Source: Pocillopora verrucosa (Eukaryota > Cnidaria > Anthozoa > Scleractinia > Pocilloporidae). Taken from it: a stretch of 64,000 bases of DNA. Of this stretch, positions 50,931 to 63,600 are shown piece after piece; position 1 is the stretch's first letter, and each line of letters begins with the position of its first letter. A program made the translations under genes and the position numbers. The notes beneath the pieces are model-generated. The model was not told the origin of the DNA. It was given only the letters and a program-made list of their open reading frames with translations, and searched no databases. The stretch is from positions 23,328,930-23,392,929 of the forward strand of contig NC_089314.1 of the NCBI RefSeq assembly GCF_036669915.1. Direction: 5' to 3'.

Positions 50931-53494
50931 CCAAATTTGAACTAAAGTTCACGTTGCTGACTTACGTAAATGATTACGTAATGTGATTACTGAGCGAGTG
51001 TAGCAGGTTAGCTAATGAACTCTCATCTCGCATGCAATTCTGGTAGCTAGGTTAAGCGTAGTGTTGAGTGGAATGCTGAACTTAGCCCTTAATTAATGAT
51101 TTGATAGGGGGTTTTCTAGATGGAAGACAAATTATGCAAAACAAACAAACCAATGCGGTGCTAATGTTACATTAATGCTAGAATAATGAAATTAAGCGTC
51201 ATAGTGCTGTTGTTGAAAAATCATGCACACATTGGAATGAGTGTGCTTTGCATTTTCCTTCCTCTAGTTAACTGAAGGCCTTTTCCTGTCAATTAATCTA
51301 CAACATCTTAATTTTCCAATGCCTTAAGAAGAACAAAAATAATTTTATCACCAACACAACTTTACCAGGGATAATTAAAAATTGTCTTGCAGATGCAGAT
51401 TGAGTAAATTTCCATAATAAAAAAAATAAAAAATTTCCACAAACAGGTGTTATCACTCGAATTCACCGTACAGAGTTGTGGGATTTTCTTCTACACTGAA
51501 ACTGGTAGATTGCAAACTTGGCTCCCACACAATATCTTCACTTAACCCTTAAATTCCCAGATCAAATTTGTCATTCTCCTCACTGTCAACCATACAATTC
51601 TTATACTGTTAGTTCAGAGAATTAAGAACTGGCTCAACTACTTATCCCCAAATTGATATTTTACTTTATTCTCATCACTTATCTAGTTGATACTGTACTG
51701 ATATTGTGAGGAGAGATTCTGTTTTAGTCACTCATGGGATATAAAGGGTTAAACTAAAAACAAACTTGATGATGAACATTTGCAAGATTAAGTTCGTCTA
51801 AACTTAATAATGTGTAGTTGTATCAATCTTTACAGTTCAAAGTTGTCAAAAATATTTTGGGTAATTGGTTTGTAATACAAAGTTCACCACCTGATGCACT
51901 GCATCTCTGCTGAAATTTGAGCTACAAATATTTGCAACAGCTGGCACATTTTTTAGGGTAGATGGAAAAATGCATGTTTTCGGGTTTATTTTGACAACCC
52001 TGACAGCTAGATAGAATTAAATTGTACAGATGTTAATGTACTAAAATCTACAGAGAAGTATAAATAAGGAATAAAGTATGACAACCTGCAAATTCCACAT
52101 GGAACTGCAACCACAAAGGTAAACAATGTAGCCCTGACAACAACTGATTAAATACAAAAGAAATCAAACCATTCCTTACTGATAACTAAATACTTGAAAA
52201 TTTCTATTTACAGAAGGAATAAACTTTTGCAACTCACAAGCATTAAGTATTGTCTATTCTGATGATTTATTGTCTCTCCCCTGGGGTAAGAAAGTAAAGT
52301 TGTTTACTAATTTAAATTGGACCAGTTTGCCCATCATGTTTAGAAGGTATAGATAGTTAGTGACCAAAAACTCTCAATGAAAATTAGTAATGAAGCTCTA
52401 GAAAAGAATTAAAATTACCTAAAAGGCAGCCATTGGATATCTATGGTTTACATTTTTTTTTTTGCTCCAAAGGTGAGGCAATTTTTCACTTTTTACATTC
52501 AACATCTCAAGTTTCTTGGCATCAAAATATTCCACTGTGGTTTTTCAGTTTTGAACATTTAGCTCACATTATATCATTTTTCAGTTTCTATAAATGGAAA
52601 AAGTATTTATCTGGTTTTTGTGGCTCACTTGTCTAGTGCCTAGGCATTACTTCATTTAAGTTTAGACTATTACAGTTTTCTTTCTTTCATTCTTTTTTTT
52701 TCAAGCTTGAGCATTTTTTTTTGGTGTTAATACAAATTTTGACCTCTGCGTAAGGATTGTTACCACAATTACGACTTAAGGAGGACTGGTAATTCCAGAG
52801 GCACCTTACTGATGATGCCTTTTCAAAGTTCTGAGCCTTAAACATTATAGTTCCAGAAAGTGTAAGGCAAGAAAACATGACAGTAATTGAAAACAAAAAA
52901 TTGTCTTAGTTTGATAAAACAGGTTTCTTAGAATCTGAGATGGCAAAAAACTATCGCAGACAACCATTTTAGTTTCTCTTTACACACTGAGGAGATAGTT
53001 ATACCATTATAATCCTTGAATTAGTAACTCTTTATATCACATGTAAATAAATAAATAACACCCACCAAAAGTTACAATTTTGATTAATATATATTAATAA
53101 TTTGTTATTGCTAAATTTATGAAAATGAGAAAATCAAAAAACAAATTGTTGACTAAATTTCTGTTATGGAGGAATTTTGAATTACAATTTAGGACTTTTG
53201 TTTCATGCTCATGTATTTTAAAATTTATATTTTTACCATATTTATCTTCAAGCTTTTCCAGTGATCCTCTATATGTCTAAGATTTCTAAAGACCAATACA
53301 AAACTTGGAAAAAATTGTCAAAACTCTTACTAAATATCTTTGTAAGGTCTGCACTGGTTGTTAATAAGTACCAGTAAAAATTCCTTGTACAAGACATTTA
53401 AAGAATATAGCAGACAATTGGAGATTTTAAAAGATCTTAGAAACATTGTCATAAGCTGCTAAAATATTTTAAGGAATATTATTTCAATTTATCA
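50931..53494. other. Intergenic region between TP53INP-like and BtpA-like genes
   Basis: AT-rich DNA with a MITE at 51542-51753 and no coding exon that I can support. The ORFs at 52433 and 52687 lack motifs. The minus-strand 3' UTR of the BtpA-like gene enters from the right. Confidence 0.55.
51542..51753. mobile_element. MITE with TTAACCC ends, subfamily 1
   Basis: About 212 bp, TTAACCCTTAAATTCCCAGA to GGGATATAAAGGGTTAA. Core CAAATTTGTCATTCTCC and AACCATACAATTCTTA match the copy at 53898. Confidence 0.7.
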
Positions 53495-56400
53495 TCATTT
53501 TCTCATTCTCTCAATTTTAGCCATGAAGGCATGAACCTTTTTAAAACTCACTGGATTTGTCCAATGGCCATCCTCCTTGAAGTATGAACCAATGATCATT
53601 GCATTTGCACCAAGATATTGTTCTATGTTATTATCATCCACCCCAGAACCAATCAAAACAGGAATGTTCACTGATTCTTTGGCATACTGCATTTCTTTTA
53701 AGCTTGTGGCTTCACCTGTTGCTTTTCCTGTCAGTATCACTCCATCTGAGAGGAAAAACTCTGCTGCTTGAGCCACTTCCAGAATATCCACATCAGATGT
53801 TATAAAGTGGGAACTGAAATGAATAAATTTCCACAAAATGTCATCTTAGCTTAATTAGAAATTTTGGTCATGAAACATGTTTTAGTAATTTACTCCTTTA
53901 ACCCTTTAACTCCCAGATCAAATTTGTCATTCTCCTTACTATCAACCATACAATTCTTACAATGTTAATTCAGAGAATTTGGTATCAGATCAACTAATTA
54001 TCCCCAGGTTGATATTTTTCTTTATTCTCATCACTTCTCTGGTTGATATTGTATTGATATTGTTAGGAGAAATTCTGCCTTGGTCACTCATGGGAGTTAA
54101 AGGGTTAATTCCTAGGAGTGACAAGCTTCTAATTTCTCCTTCAATCAAATACAAATAGAGGTCAGAAGAAGAAGCTCCTGATTGTTAATCAAATTCTCCC
54201 TTTTGCAACCACAAGGAATATAGAGAAAACAGTGTGGAGAATATGAATGATAACAATAAGTTGTAAAGGGTTAAATGAAACAAATAAAAAATTACTTGCT
54301 CTATTGAGGCTCCAAGCATGACATACTTAGCTGAGCGCAAGTAAGTCATAGTTTGTGGTTACTAAATAGCTAAAGCATTAAAATGATGTTTTGGTTAGTA
54401 ATTTTATTACTATAATTTATAAGTACTGTATAAATGAAAGGAAAAAAAGAAAAAAGCTTGTTTCAGAATCCTTAGAATTCAGTGCTATCACAATAAATTA
54501 GTTAGACAAGTAATAAAAAGTACATTTATGAAATTACCTGTGCTTTTTCTTGATATCAGTGAAAACTAAAATCTTATCTGCCCCAATTTGTTTCCTGTAC
54601 CTAAGTAGTTCACCAGCATCAGAGTTCATTGTGCCTTCATCTGCAATGTGTGAAAAAACAAATCCTTCTGTGCGAATAAATTGCAGGTCTGCTGCTTTTG
54701 CTACAGCCAGTGCCTCCTTGTTTGCCCCAGCCAATATCTGAATACCACACGGTAAATTATTCACCACTCTTCGGACTTCACTGCAAACCACACTCATGGC
54801 TGCAACAATTTCTGGTCCAACATGTCGATTTAGATATGGAATATCATGCATGTTCTCCATCAAAATAGCATCCTGAAGAAAAATAATTTAAAGATGAAGG
54901 TCAAAACAGCAATTCTTGACCCCTACATTATCATTCAGTTTTTGATGTTAACAATGCATGTACTCATCCTCAGTAATGGCTATAATACAGACAAATAAAA
55001 GTTAATTTGTTTGACTCAGGAATGAAGTGTCATCATTTATTGTATGTAGTAAAACTTTTAAATGAGGATCACAATGCTTCAATGCTATACTACTGGTCTT
55101 TGTCAGCAATAATGTGTGAATGTCTATGTACTGCTATTTTTCAGTATAGAATGATGATCAGCTATTAGAGGTGCATATGTTTGAAGTTCTTTTCAAGTTA
55201 CTTCAAGTATCTTTTGTAGTCATTCATAATAGAGTTACTTGCCATTGTATGCTTTTGGTGGTGATTGCATATCCTTTTAACAATTATCTATCAGTTATCT
55301 ACATGGTGGTATCCTTTATTTTCAGGGGTCAAAAATTAGTCCGCCAAACCCAGATTGGTCCCCTTTCGAGGGCTCAACCCAAGAGTTCCAACGAGTGTTC
55401 TGATTTCTTTTGTATTGAGGTTCTTCCTACGTGAAATGGAACTCACACTGATGAAAATAAAATGTTTCTCATGGATGATCATCAACCCCTTGACCCCTAA
55501 GAGTGACTAGCATCTAATTTCTCCTTACAATATTGGCCCCAAATCACAAATTAAGATCACGAGAATAAAGGAGATGATCACCAACTAAAGAAGCTCTTGA
55601 TTATTAAACAAATTCTCCTTGTCAGCACCTTAGGAAATGTATAGAGAACAGTATGGAGAATGTGTATACTAATTTTTGGTTGTAAAGTGTTAATAAAGCC
55701 ATCACTGGTGATATTCATGATCAATTTTTCCACAAACAACACATTGAGAAATTATTTCATATATGTCAAGTGTATGAAGCCTGATATCACCTAAAGACTA
55801 AACTGTTCATGTTTAACACCAAACACATAGAAAATTTAAATTGAAAGAATCAATGCTGCAGCTTCAGTTTTGCTTCTGAAGTTTTGTGTAAACTGATTTG
55901 AAATTTAATGTATAAGTGATCAGATACTCTTACCACTCCAGCATTTTTATAGTTTGTTGCATCAGTGCGTGCCATATTTACTATTTCAGTCATAGATAGG
56001 TGATTCCTGGGTGTTCCTTAGCAGAAGAAGAAGATTCAAATACGTCAGGCGTTATTAACAAAATCAGCTACATTGTACTTTTGAAAAATAGGAAAGATTA
56101 AAGACATGTTTTGATCTGAAACAGGTTGGGGTTTGAATAACCAGGGGGTATATCCTTGTCTGACTCCCTTGGGGGTAGCCCCCTACTTTTCGAGTAGACT
56201 CGCTATATCTTGTTAGTTAGTGCTATCCATATGCTTTATTGAACCCCAATAAGTCACAAAAGATTCTGGCGCTGAGGTAGATTGATCTTTACCCCGAAAT
56301 AATTTTAAAAAAAAACTAACTGGTTTAGCCATGCAACTGAAACTGATTTTCCTTTGGCGAAATATCGACAAAATTAAAAGACTTCGGTAGTTAATTAATA

Positions 56401-56791
56401 ATTGTTTAAGGCTTCCGGCTTACCGTTATATCAATATAGAGGTTAGATGCAGAAAAAATAGCAGCATATCTTTTTAGCGATTAATTTATAAAAAATTTAA
56501 ATTCATATTTTCAACTCGATATAAACTTCTCATTTTATGCGCGACGTGATGGAGAATTAATTACTTAGAAAGAAAGCTGCAAAGCTAAGGAAGGCAGCTG
56601 TGTAGCTAGGCGAAAGTCAAGCGCAGGTTCTAATCGATAACAAACCTTATTTTCAGTTGATCAAAAAGTTACAGAGGAATGTTTGATTCAAGTTGATTAC
56701 CTGGTAGTGCTTGCACGTGAATCATTCCGATGACTACTGCCGACTTGCGACCAAATACACGGGAGAATTTCGAGAGAGCGTTTGCAGCCAT
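53495..56791 (-). CDS. BtpA-family TIM-barrel protein (F13E9.13-like)
   Basis: Four minus-strand coding exons in phase: 56791-56701, 56016-55934, 54872-54538 and 53813-53495, giving 275 residues, close to the usual family length. Conserved blocks in order: VVIGMIHVQALPGTPR, a DATNYKNAGVDAILMENMHD strand, HVGPEIVAAM, PCGIQILAGANKEALAVAKA, FIRTEGFVFSHIADEG, KKKHSSH, VILTGKATGEAT, and VLIGSGVDDNNIEQYL with ANAMIIGSYFKEDG at the C-terminal phosphate-binding end of the barrel. BtpA was named for a cyanobacterial photosystem I stability factor; animal homologues have no established role. The first 15 residues (MAANALSKFSRVFGRK) are basic and Ser-rich and could be a mitochondrial presequence, as suggested for the worm homologue. 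The gene is head-to-head with OPLAH, ATGs 811 bp apart. Confidence 0.9.
53898..54108. mobile_element. MITE with TTAACCCTTTAACTCCCA ends, subfamily 1
   Basis: About 211 bp in intron 3 of the BtpA-like gene. The 18-bp ends are perfect inverted repeats. It abuts the next MITE, which starts in its last bases. Confidence 0.8.
54103..54276. mobile_element. MITE with TTAA-type ends, subfamily 3
   Basis: About 174 bp directly adjacent to the preceding MITE; the two share one GGTTAA end. Core GAAGCTCCTGATTGTTA and GTGTGGAGAATATGA match the copies at 40487 and 55483. Confidence 0.6.
55483..55693. mobile_element. MITE with TTAACCC-like ends, subfamily 3
   Basis: About 210 bp in intron 2 of the BtpA-like gene. 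Core AATTTCTCCTTACAATATTG and ACAGTATGGAGAATGTG also occur at 61055 and inverted at 31607. Confidence 0.7.
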
Positions 56792-56999
56792 ATTTTTCTA
56801 TTTTCGACCAATTTGACTCAGCCTCGCTTTCCTTCTGAAGAACGGAAGTGTGAAGGGCAGTGAGGCTTCCGGTTGGGGGCAGGTGTAAAATGTTTAAGTA
56901 AAAAACAATCCAAGGTACAAAATTGATTTTTTTCTACCTCGTCTCCTTTATTGATAATCATAAAAATAGGCAACAGGAAAAAGATATGATAGTGTGAAA

Positions 57000-57298
57000 G
57001 TTAACGCTAAAACGCGGAAACGCGGAAACGCGAGGCAAATTAGCTGGTTTACACCGGTAGTTCATGATAAACTTGTTATTTCATATACGCTCCAAAATTC
57101 AACTTGTTATAATTTTTGTTTGCTATTGATCCTTAGCTCATAGTTTGGAAACCACTTGACAGATTAAAGCTTCATAAGGACCTGCAGGTGATATATTTAC
57201 TATTGATATCGTTAATGCTAAAACGCGGGAAAACGAGGCAAATGAGCAGGATTACGGCGGTAGTTCACGATAAACATATTATTTCGTGTACGCTCACA
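57000..57298. repeat. Direct repeats (about 90 bp) framing the duplicated exon
   Basis: GTTAACGCTAAAACGCGGAA at 57000 and GTTAATGCTAAAACGCGGG at 57211 each run on through GAGGCAAAT, GGTAGTTCA-GATAAAC and TTATTTC-T-TACGCTC. Units are about 80 percent alike and flank the exon copy directly. In the first unit GGAAACGC is itself repeated. Confidence 0.75.
57137..57187 (+). pseudogene. Orphan duplicate of OPLAH exon 4
   Basis: These 51 bp, with the acceptor CCTTAG before and GTGATATATT after, copy exon 4 of OPLAH (59409-59459). The frame is intact: [17 protein letters not shown] here and [17 protein letters not shown] there. Flanking intron DNA is copied too (57094-57205 matching about 59366-59477), so it came by DNA duplication, not by retroposition. 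It lies 415 bp before the OPLAH start codon on the same strand, with no other OPLAH exon beside it. Confidence 0.85.
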
Positions 57299-57601
57299 CC
57301 CAATACACTGATACTCTAACCTCAACCCGAACGACCCTGACCCTAAGCTGAATCCAATGCATCCCGCCAGAAAGACTTAATACTTCCGGTTCAATTTGCC
57401 ACCCCAGCCCCAGCCAGGCGAGGTTCAAATTCCCCATCCGCACACGGGGTATGATGCAGCCTCGAATCCGGCGCATAACTATTACAAATTTTCATCGTCT
57501 TACTGTCAGTCCACTTTTTTCAGTATACTTTAAAGAGAGAATAGAAGAGGAAGGTCATTGCAATTCCCCAGCAATCCCCATAATTTTGCTTGATTCGCGA
57601 T

Positions 57602-60600
57602 ATGGCTGGCGGCAACTTCAGATTTGCGATCGATCGAGGTGGAACTTTTACAGACGTTTATGCCGAATGTCCTAACGGAGAAGTACGAGTGATGAAACTG
57701 CTGTCGGTGGATCCTGCATATCCTGATGCACCAAGAGAAGGAATTAGACGAATATTACAAGAGGTATTACGTATGTAACACTTCTCGGAAGCGTCAATTG
57801 TTTTTAATGGACTTCAGGTGATCTCTTATTGAGCCCCTTGTTAGTGTGGAATTTGGCCGTTCCATGTCTAGGTGACCATTCTAATTTGTGCCCACCACGC
57901 CTATGGGTTATCTTCGAGGGGTTAGGAGGAAACAAATATGCATTTCTAAGGGAACAGTTGAAAAAGCGTCTTCCTGTAGAGAGAGAAAAAAAATAATCGT
58001 CAAATTCAGACTTACTGATTTCACAACTGAATGTTTTGAAAACTGAGTTAGAAAGAACTTTTTGTTGAGACAGGGTTTAAGGTTAACGAGTAAATTTCAA
58101 AGTTATGGAATTGCTGTAAATTGTACGAGCATATACCCATTACCTCTTGACAGGTAACAGGAGTAAAGATGCCTGCAGATCAGCCTATTGATCCAAAGTA
58201 CATTGAGTGGATAAGGATGGGGACCACAGTGGCTACAAATGCTCTGTTAGAACGAAAGGGAGAAAGAATGGCTCTGGTTATTACTGAAGGATTCCATGAT
58301 TTGTTGCATATTGGCAATCAGACAAGACCATACTTGTTTGATTTAGTAAGACTCATTTATTTATTTATTTATTACACTTCTGTATAGTCCTAACCCTAAG
58401 CAATAACACAGCCACATCAGACTTCGGTGACTTTGATGTTGTTCTTAATTCTTCATAACACGACAATTCTCTGCCAGGAGTTCCCTCTCTTTAGCCTTCA
58501 TGGGAATTTATGATGCTGCATTCATTTGGCAGCTGTGCATGATAGAAACATTAGAATCTTACGAAACTGCTAAGCAGCATTGATAGAAAAGGGAAACCTT
58601 AAGTTGATTATCAACTACACTTAGTCAATAAGTGTGAATTTGAAAGAAAGCTGAAATTTGGAGTGTTGTATTAGGAAAAGGGCTAATTCTGAAGACATCA
58701 ACTTCCTTTCATTTGCTGTCACTGCAGTTAATAATCCTTTGTCTAATTCTTTTGGTCAATAATTAATGAAGCACCAAAATTAACATATTGCATCTAGTTC
58801 TTTTTTTTAATTATTCTTTCCTGGTAATATAGGGTTTTAGCAATAATTAAAAGTAGTTTTCTACTTTTCCCAGTGATTTAGCAAATCTATGAAAATACAA
58901 AGCTCTATTAAGCCACTTGTTGTTTTGTATTATAAACAGAAAGCAACTTGTCCAGAGGTCTTGTATGATGATGTGATTGAAGCCAAAGAGAGAGTTGTTC
59001 TAATGCAAGAGAAAAGTGAATTAGAACTGCCAGATGACAGCTTCGTGGTTACAGGAGTTACTGGAGAAAAGGTGAAGAGGAGGAAGTTTGGGCTAAAACT
59101 AAAATTGATAATAAATTATTAATGATAATCAGGGTTTTAAGTTACTTAAATTTGCTGTGGGAAGGAAATGCTTATTTTTACCTGAGGACTAGTGGGCTCA
59201 CATAATTGACATGTTGGAGCTAAGGCAGAGAGAGAGAGAGAGAAAGTATGCATGTGTGTGATTTTGATTTAGGGCTGAGATGAATTTTTGCTTGTTTGTG
59301 ACTAATTAAGAGACCTAGCTCTGAGTCAATGACAAAAAGTTTCTTTGTGAAATATTATGGTTAACAAAATTCAACTTGTTTTAATTTTTGTTTGCTATTG
59401 ATCCTTAGCTCATAGTTTGGAAACCACTTGACAGATTGAAGCTCAAACAGGATCTGCAGGTGATATATTTACTATTGAGACTGCTTAACTATAAGTCCTG
59501 TGTAGTAATTCTTAGCTGCAGCATGAGGTATCCCTATGCAAAATGGGATGGGGGGGGGGGGGGGGCAAAATCTGTGGGAGCACATCTTTGGATCAAAATA
59601 GGTTTTTGAAACTAAATGCTAAAGAATTTTGGGAACTAGATTTAGACCAAAGAAATTTAAAGTTTTGCACATAGAAACTGAATGATTGGTAGCCTTCCTT
59701 TTTATTCAGATCTGTTCTTTGTTTTTTTCCCCTAAATTTCATTATGTTAACTAAGATTTCCTGAAAATTCTGGAGGGAAGGGTTGGAATAAGCTGCTCCT
59801 TCTCCATGACTAGTATTACTAATAGCATTCTTTTTTTTTAACAAAAGAGGATTCTGGATAAAGGGATCAAGAGTCTGGCAGTAGCACTTTTACACTCATA
59901 CATGTATGGTAATTTTTGTCTTTATTTAGCCTACCTTGTTTTCCTCCTTTCTATGTTCAATGATGGCACATTGGCACATTGGTTATTTCACGTTGACGTA
60001 AATTTTGCAACCTAAGGTTTATAGACAAGCAATATATTTTTGAACAACCATAATTCTGGTGTGACTTTACATGGAAATTGATGTACAGGTGTCCATATTT
60101 TCATTTTTCATTACTATAGAATTATATTTTCAATTGGATCCCTTCTGACAGTGACTGCAGATGCAAAACACATGCCCCTCACAGTAAAAAATGCTAGCTG
60201 TAGTTCTCAAAGTCTCATATTTATGATTCCCTTTCCTTTATATTTGGCCAAGATGAATTAATGAATGGATTCACATCTTACCTTAGGAATAGATGTGAAA
60301 TATTTGTACTGTCATTCAGGGGAACTTATCCATTGCATTTCTCATCATAACATTCAGCAGCTATACTTACAATAAATACATGCACATAGAGTAAAAGTTT
60401 CTGTAATATCTTTGTGTACTTTTGGATTATTATGCCTCAAGATATGACAGCCATGAGAGGGAAATTGGCCAAGTAGCCCTTGAAATGGGTTTTGATCAAG
60501 TATCATTGTCATCTGCTGTTATGCCAATGGTAAAAGTTGTTCCAAGAGGATACACAGGTATGTGAAACCGATACCATTCGTTCATTTTTAAATCTGGAAG

Positions 60601-63600
60601 TAACCAAGCTAAGACAATATTATCAGTTCTTGGGCATGCAACAAAATAGTTTAAAGTGTGGTCAACCATGTCCACTGTGATGCAGCTTGATTTACAAATA
60701 AACAATCTCTGCTTATCAGTTAATTGGTTTGTTGTCATTTCCTGAACTGTTCTTTTTCAGCTTGTGCAGATGCTTACCTAACACCCTGCATCAAGAGATA
60801 CGTAAATGGGTTTCTATCTGGTTTTAAGAGTGGAATTGAGGTAAAATCAAAATTCCATTTGGGTGGAAGGGTATAATGTATGTTCACTGGGTGTTTTATC
60901 CACATCAGATATGAGTTACTGGATAGAAATGGACCTGCTTTGTTTGTTGTTTATCCCTTTTTCATCTATAGGAAAAAGTCTTGTTCATGCAGTCTAATGG
61001 TGGACTAACTCCTGTGTCAAAGTAAGACATTAAATAGAATATTATCCTTTTTTATCCTTTGACCCCTAAGAGTAACTAAAATCTTATTTCTCCTTACAAT
61101 ATTGCTCCTGAACCAACTAAAGAGTTCTCAATTGTTAAACAAATTCTCCTTCCTAGCACCTTAAGAAATGCACTGAGACTAGTATGGAGAATATGCATAC
61201 TGATGTTAGGGTGTATAGGGTTGATAATGTGTTAAAAAGGGGGCATTTTGTAACAGTTAGGTACATATACCATGAAATGAAAGTCTTTAAAGTGTTAGGT
61301 TTCTAACTGTGTTGTTTTATCTGAATAAAGGTTTTCTGGTTCTCATGCTATTCTCTCTGGTCCAGCAGGAGGAGTGGTAAGTAACAGTACTTTTAATTTT
61401 TCATTAGAAGTATTATGTAGTACTTAATCTCACCTTTGTAATCAATTCACTTAGCAAAGTTTACAATTAAATGATGTTGTCAGTAGTCATCATCATTATA
61501 ACGCCTGCCCTTATCATTGTCTTCCCCTTGCTGACATCTTCCTGGTTAAGAACTTCTACTGTTTTATTGTAGGTTGGGTATGCTATGACAACATACTGTA
61601 CAGAGACAAGACAACCTGTTGTTGGTTTTGACATGGGTGGTATGTGCAGATACACAACAGATTAGCTGAAAAATCTAATCTTGGGTTACCAATATAACCA
61701 GTTAGATCATGGATGAATCACATAAGTCATCTTATAATATAATCCCAATACAATGAAGTGGGTGTGTTAACCATTCAATAAATTTTCTAATTATGCACTT
61801 GAGTCTGTAGATTCATACTCTGTTAATATGTAATGTAGGAACTTCAACAGATGTTTCTCGTTATGCTGGTCTGTATGAGCAAGTGTTTGAGACAACAACT
61901 GCAGGAATTACTATTCAGGCCCCTCAGGTACATTGTATTTTGGTAATTAAATGATTATCAGGTTAAGAATATATGAAAGTCATATATTTGAACTGCGGAT
62001 AAAGACATGAATGAAAGTGATCCTCGCAGTGATGTGCACTACTTAGGCAGTAGTGAAAATAAGGCCTGAAAAAAATTTCAGGCCTGTACGGGATTTGAAC
62101 CCATGACCTCTGCGATACCGGTGCAGCGCTCTACCAACTGAGCTAACAAGCCAACTGGGAGCTGGTCATGATGGTGGTTCTAAATAAACCCGTGAAGTGA
62201 TGAATATACGGTTAAGAATATATGAAAGTCATATATTTGAGTGAACAGTTCAGTTGGTAGAGCGCTGCACCGGTATCGCAGAGGTCATGGGTTCAAATCC
62301 TGTACAGGCCTGAAATTTTTTTTTCAGGCCTTATTTTCACTACTGCCTAAGTAGTGCACATCACTGCGAGGATCACTTTCATTCATGTTCATAAATGATT
62401 ATCATTATGATAATTGTCTTTGCCAACTAATCTATATTCAACTTGTCTTTTTAGTTACTTTTTCTAACTTATTTTTGTGTGAAAAAAAGTTGTTCTTTCA
62501 TTGGCAGCTAGATATCAACACTGTTGCAGCAGGAGGTGGATCTTGCTTGTTTTTCAGGGCGGGGCTATTTGTTGTTGGGCCTGAGTCTGCTGGCGCCCAT
62601 CCAGGCCCTGTTTGTTATCGAAAAGGTAAAGAAATATCTAAAGTTATTATAATATTATAAATGAGAATTCCATGTGAATTCCAACATTTCCTAGGGGAGG
62701 GTTTTAGCAGATGTAGGAATCTGTTCTCATAGTTTCACGAATCATTCCATTAAATTTTCAACCATGCATGGTGATTTATTTTTAAATTTCAATTGACAGG
62801 TGGGCCATTGGCTCTTACTGATGCAAACTTAGTTCTTGGACGTATACTTCCTGAGTGAGTTTGGTCTGATCATGATCACAGTTTGTAACAAATAAATTGT
62901 AGATAAAGACTGAATTGAACCACATCTCTTCCTCTGTAGTGGGAGCAGTGGGACTAAGAAAGAGAAGGCTTTAACCATGAAACCCCTAAGGGTGATTGAC
63001 AACTTATTTTTAACTTATTCATGGTGACTAAACACAGTGTTAACTCTTTAACTCCTAGAAGTGATTGGCATGTAACTTCTCCCTATTATATCGACACAGA
63101 ATTTAGCAAACAGGTAATGAGAATATTCAAACTTATCAGGTAGAAGTTGTTATCTTGATCTAATACCAAATTCTTGTAACTGATTCGATGGGAAATGTGT
63201 AGCAGTAAGAGATGAGAATTAACAATCAAATCTTGGGAGTTAAAGGTTAACAATATTTTTCAGGTTCTTCCCCAAGATTTTTGGACAGGATGAGAACCTT
63301 CCATTAGACAAACAAGGGACATTGGAGACTTTTCAGAGATTCACCTTGGAGGTTTCTTGTAGCTTGTTTAATCATTGTTGTAATTGAAGTAGGCACATTT
63401 ATTCATGGTAAACCTTTGTTAACAGCCCATTAATCCCTCTCAAAGTTGACCATTGTAAAAATGTTGAATGTATTCTTTCATTAATCTTCAGATAAATGAA
63501 TTCTTGGCCTCCCAAGGTGGTGACAGCCAGAATGTTCACCTTAGTGTTGAGGAAGTAGCCATGGGTTTCATTGCTGTTGCTAATGAGACCATGTGCCGAC

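Larger units (their letters stand above)
56792..57601. promoter_or_regulatory. Divergent BtpA-like/OPLAH intergenic region
   Basis: About 810 bp between the two start codons. Promoters for both genes must lie here. It also holds a copy of OPLAH exon 4 with flanking intron (57094-57205), framed by two direct copies of a GCTAAAACGCGG-containing repeat (about 57000-57092 and 57211-57298). Confidence 0.6.
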
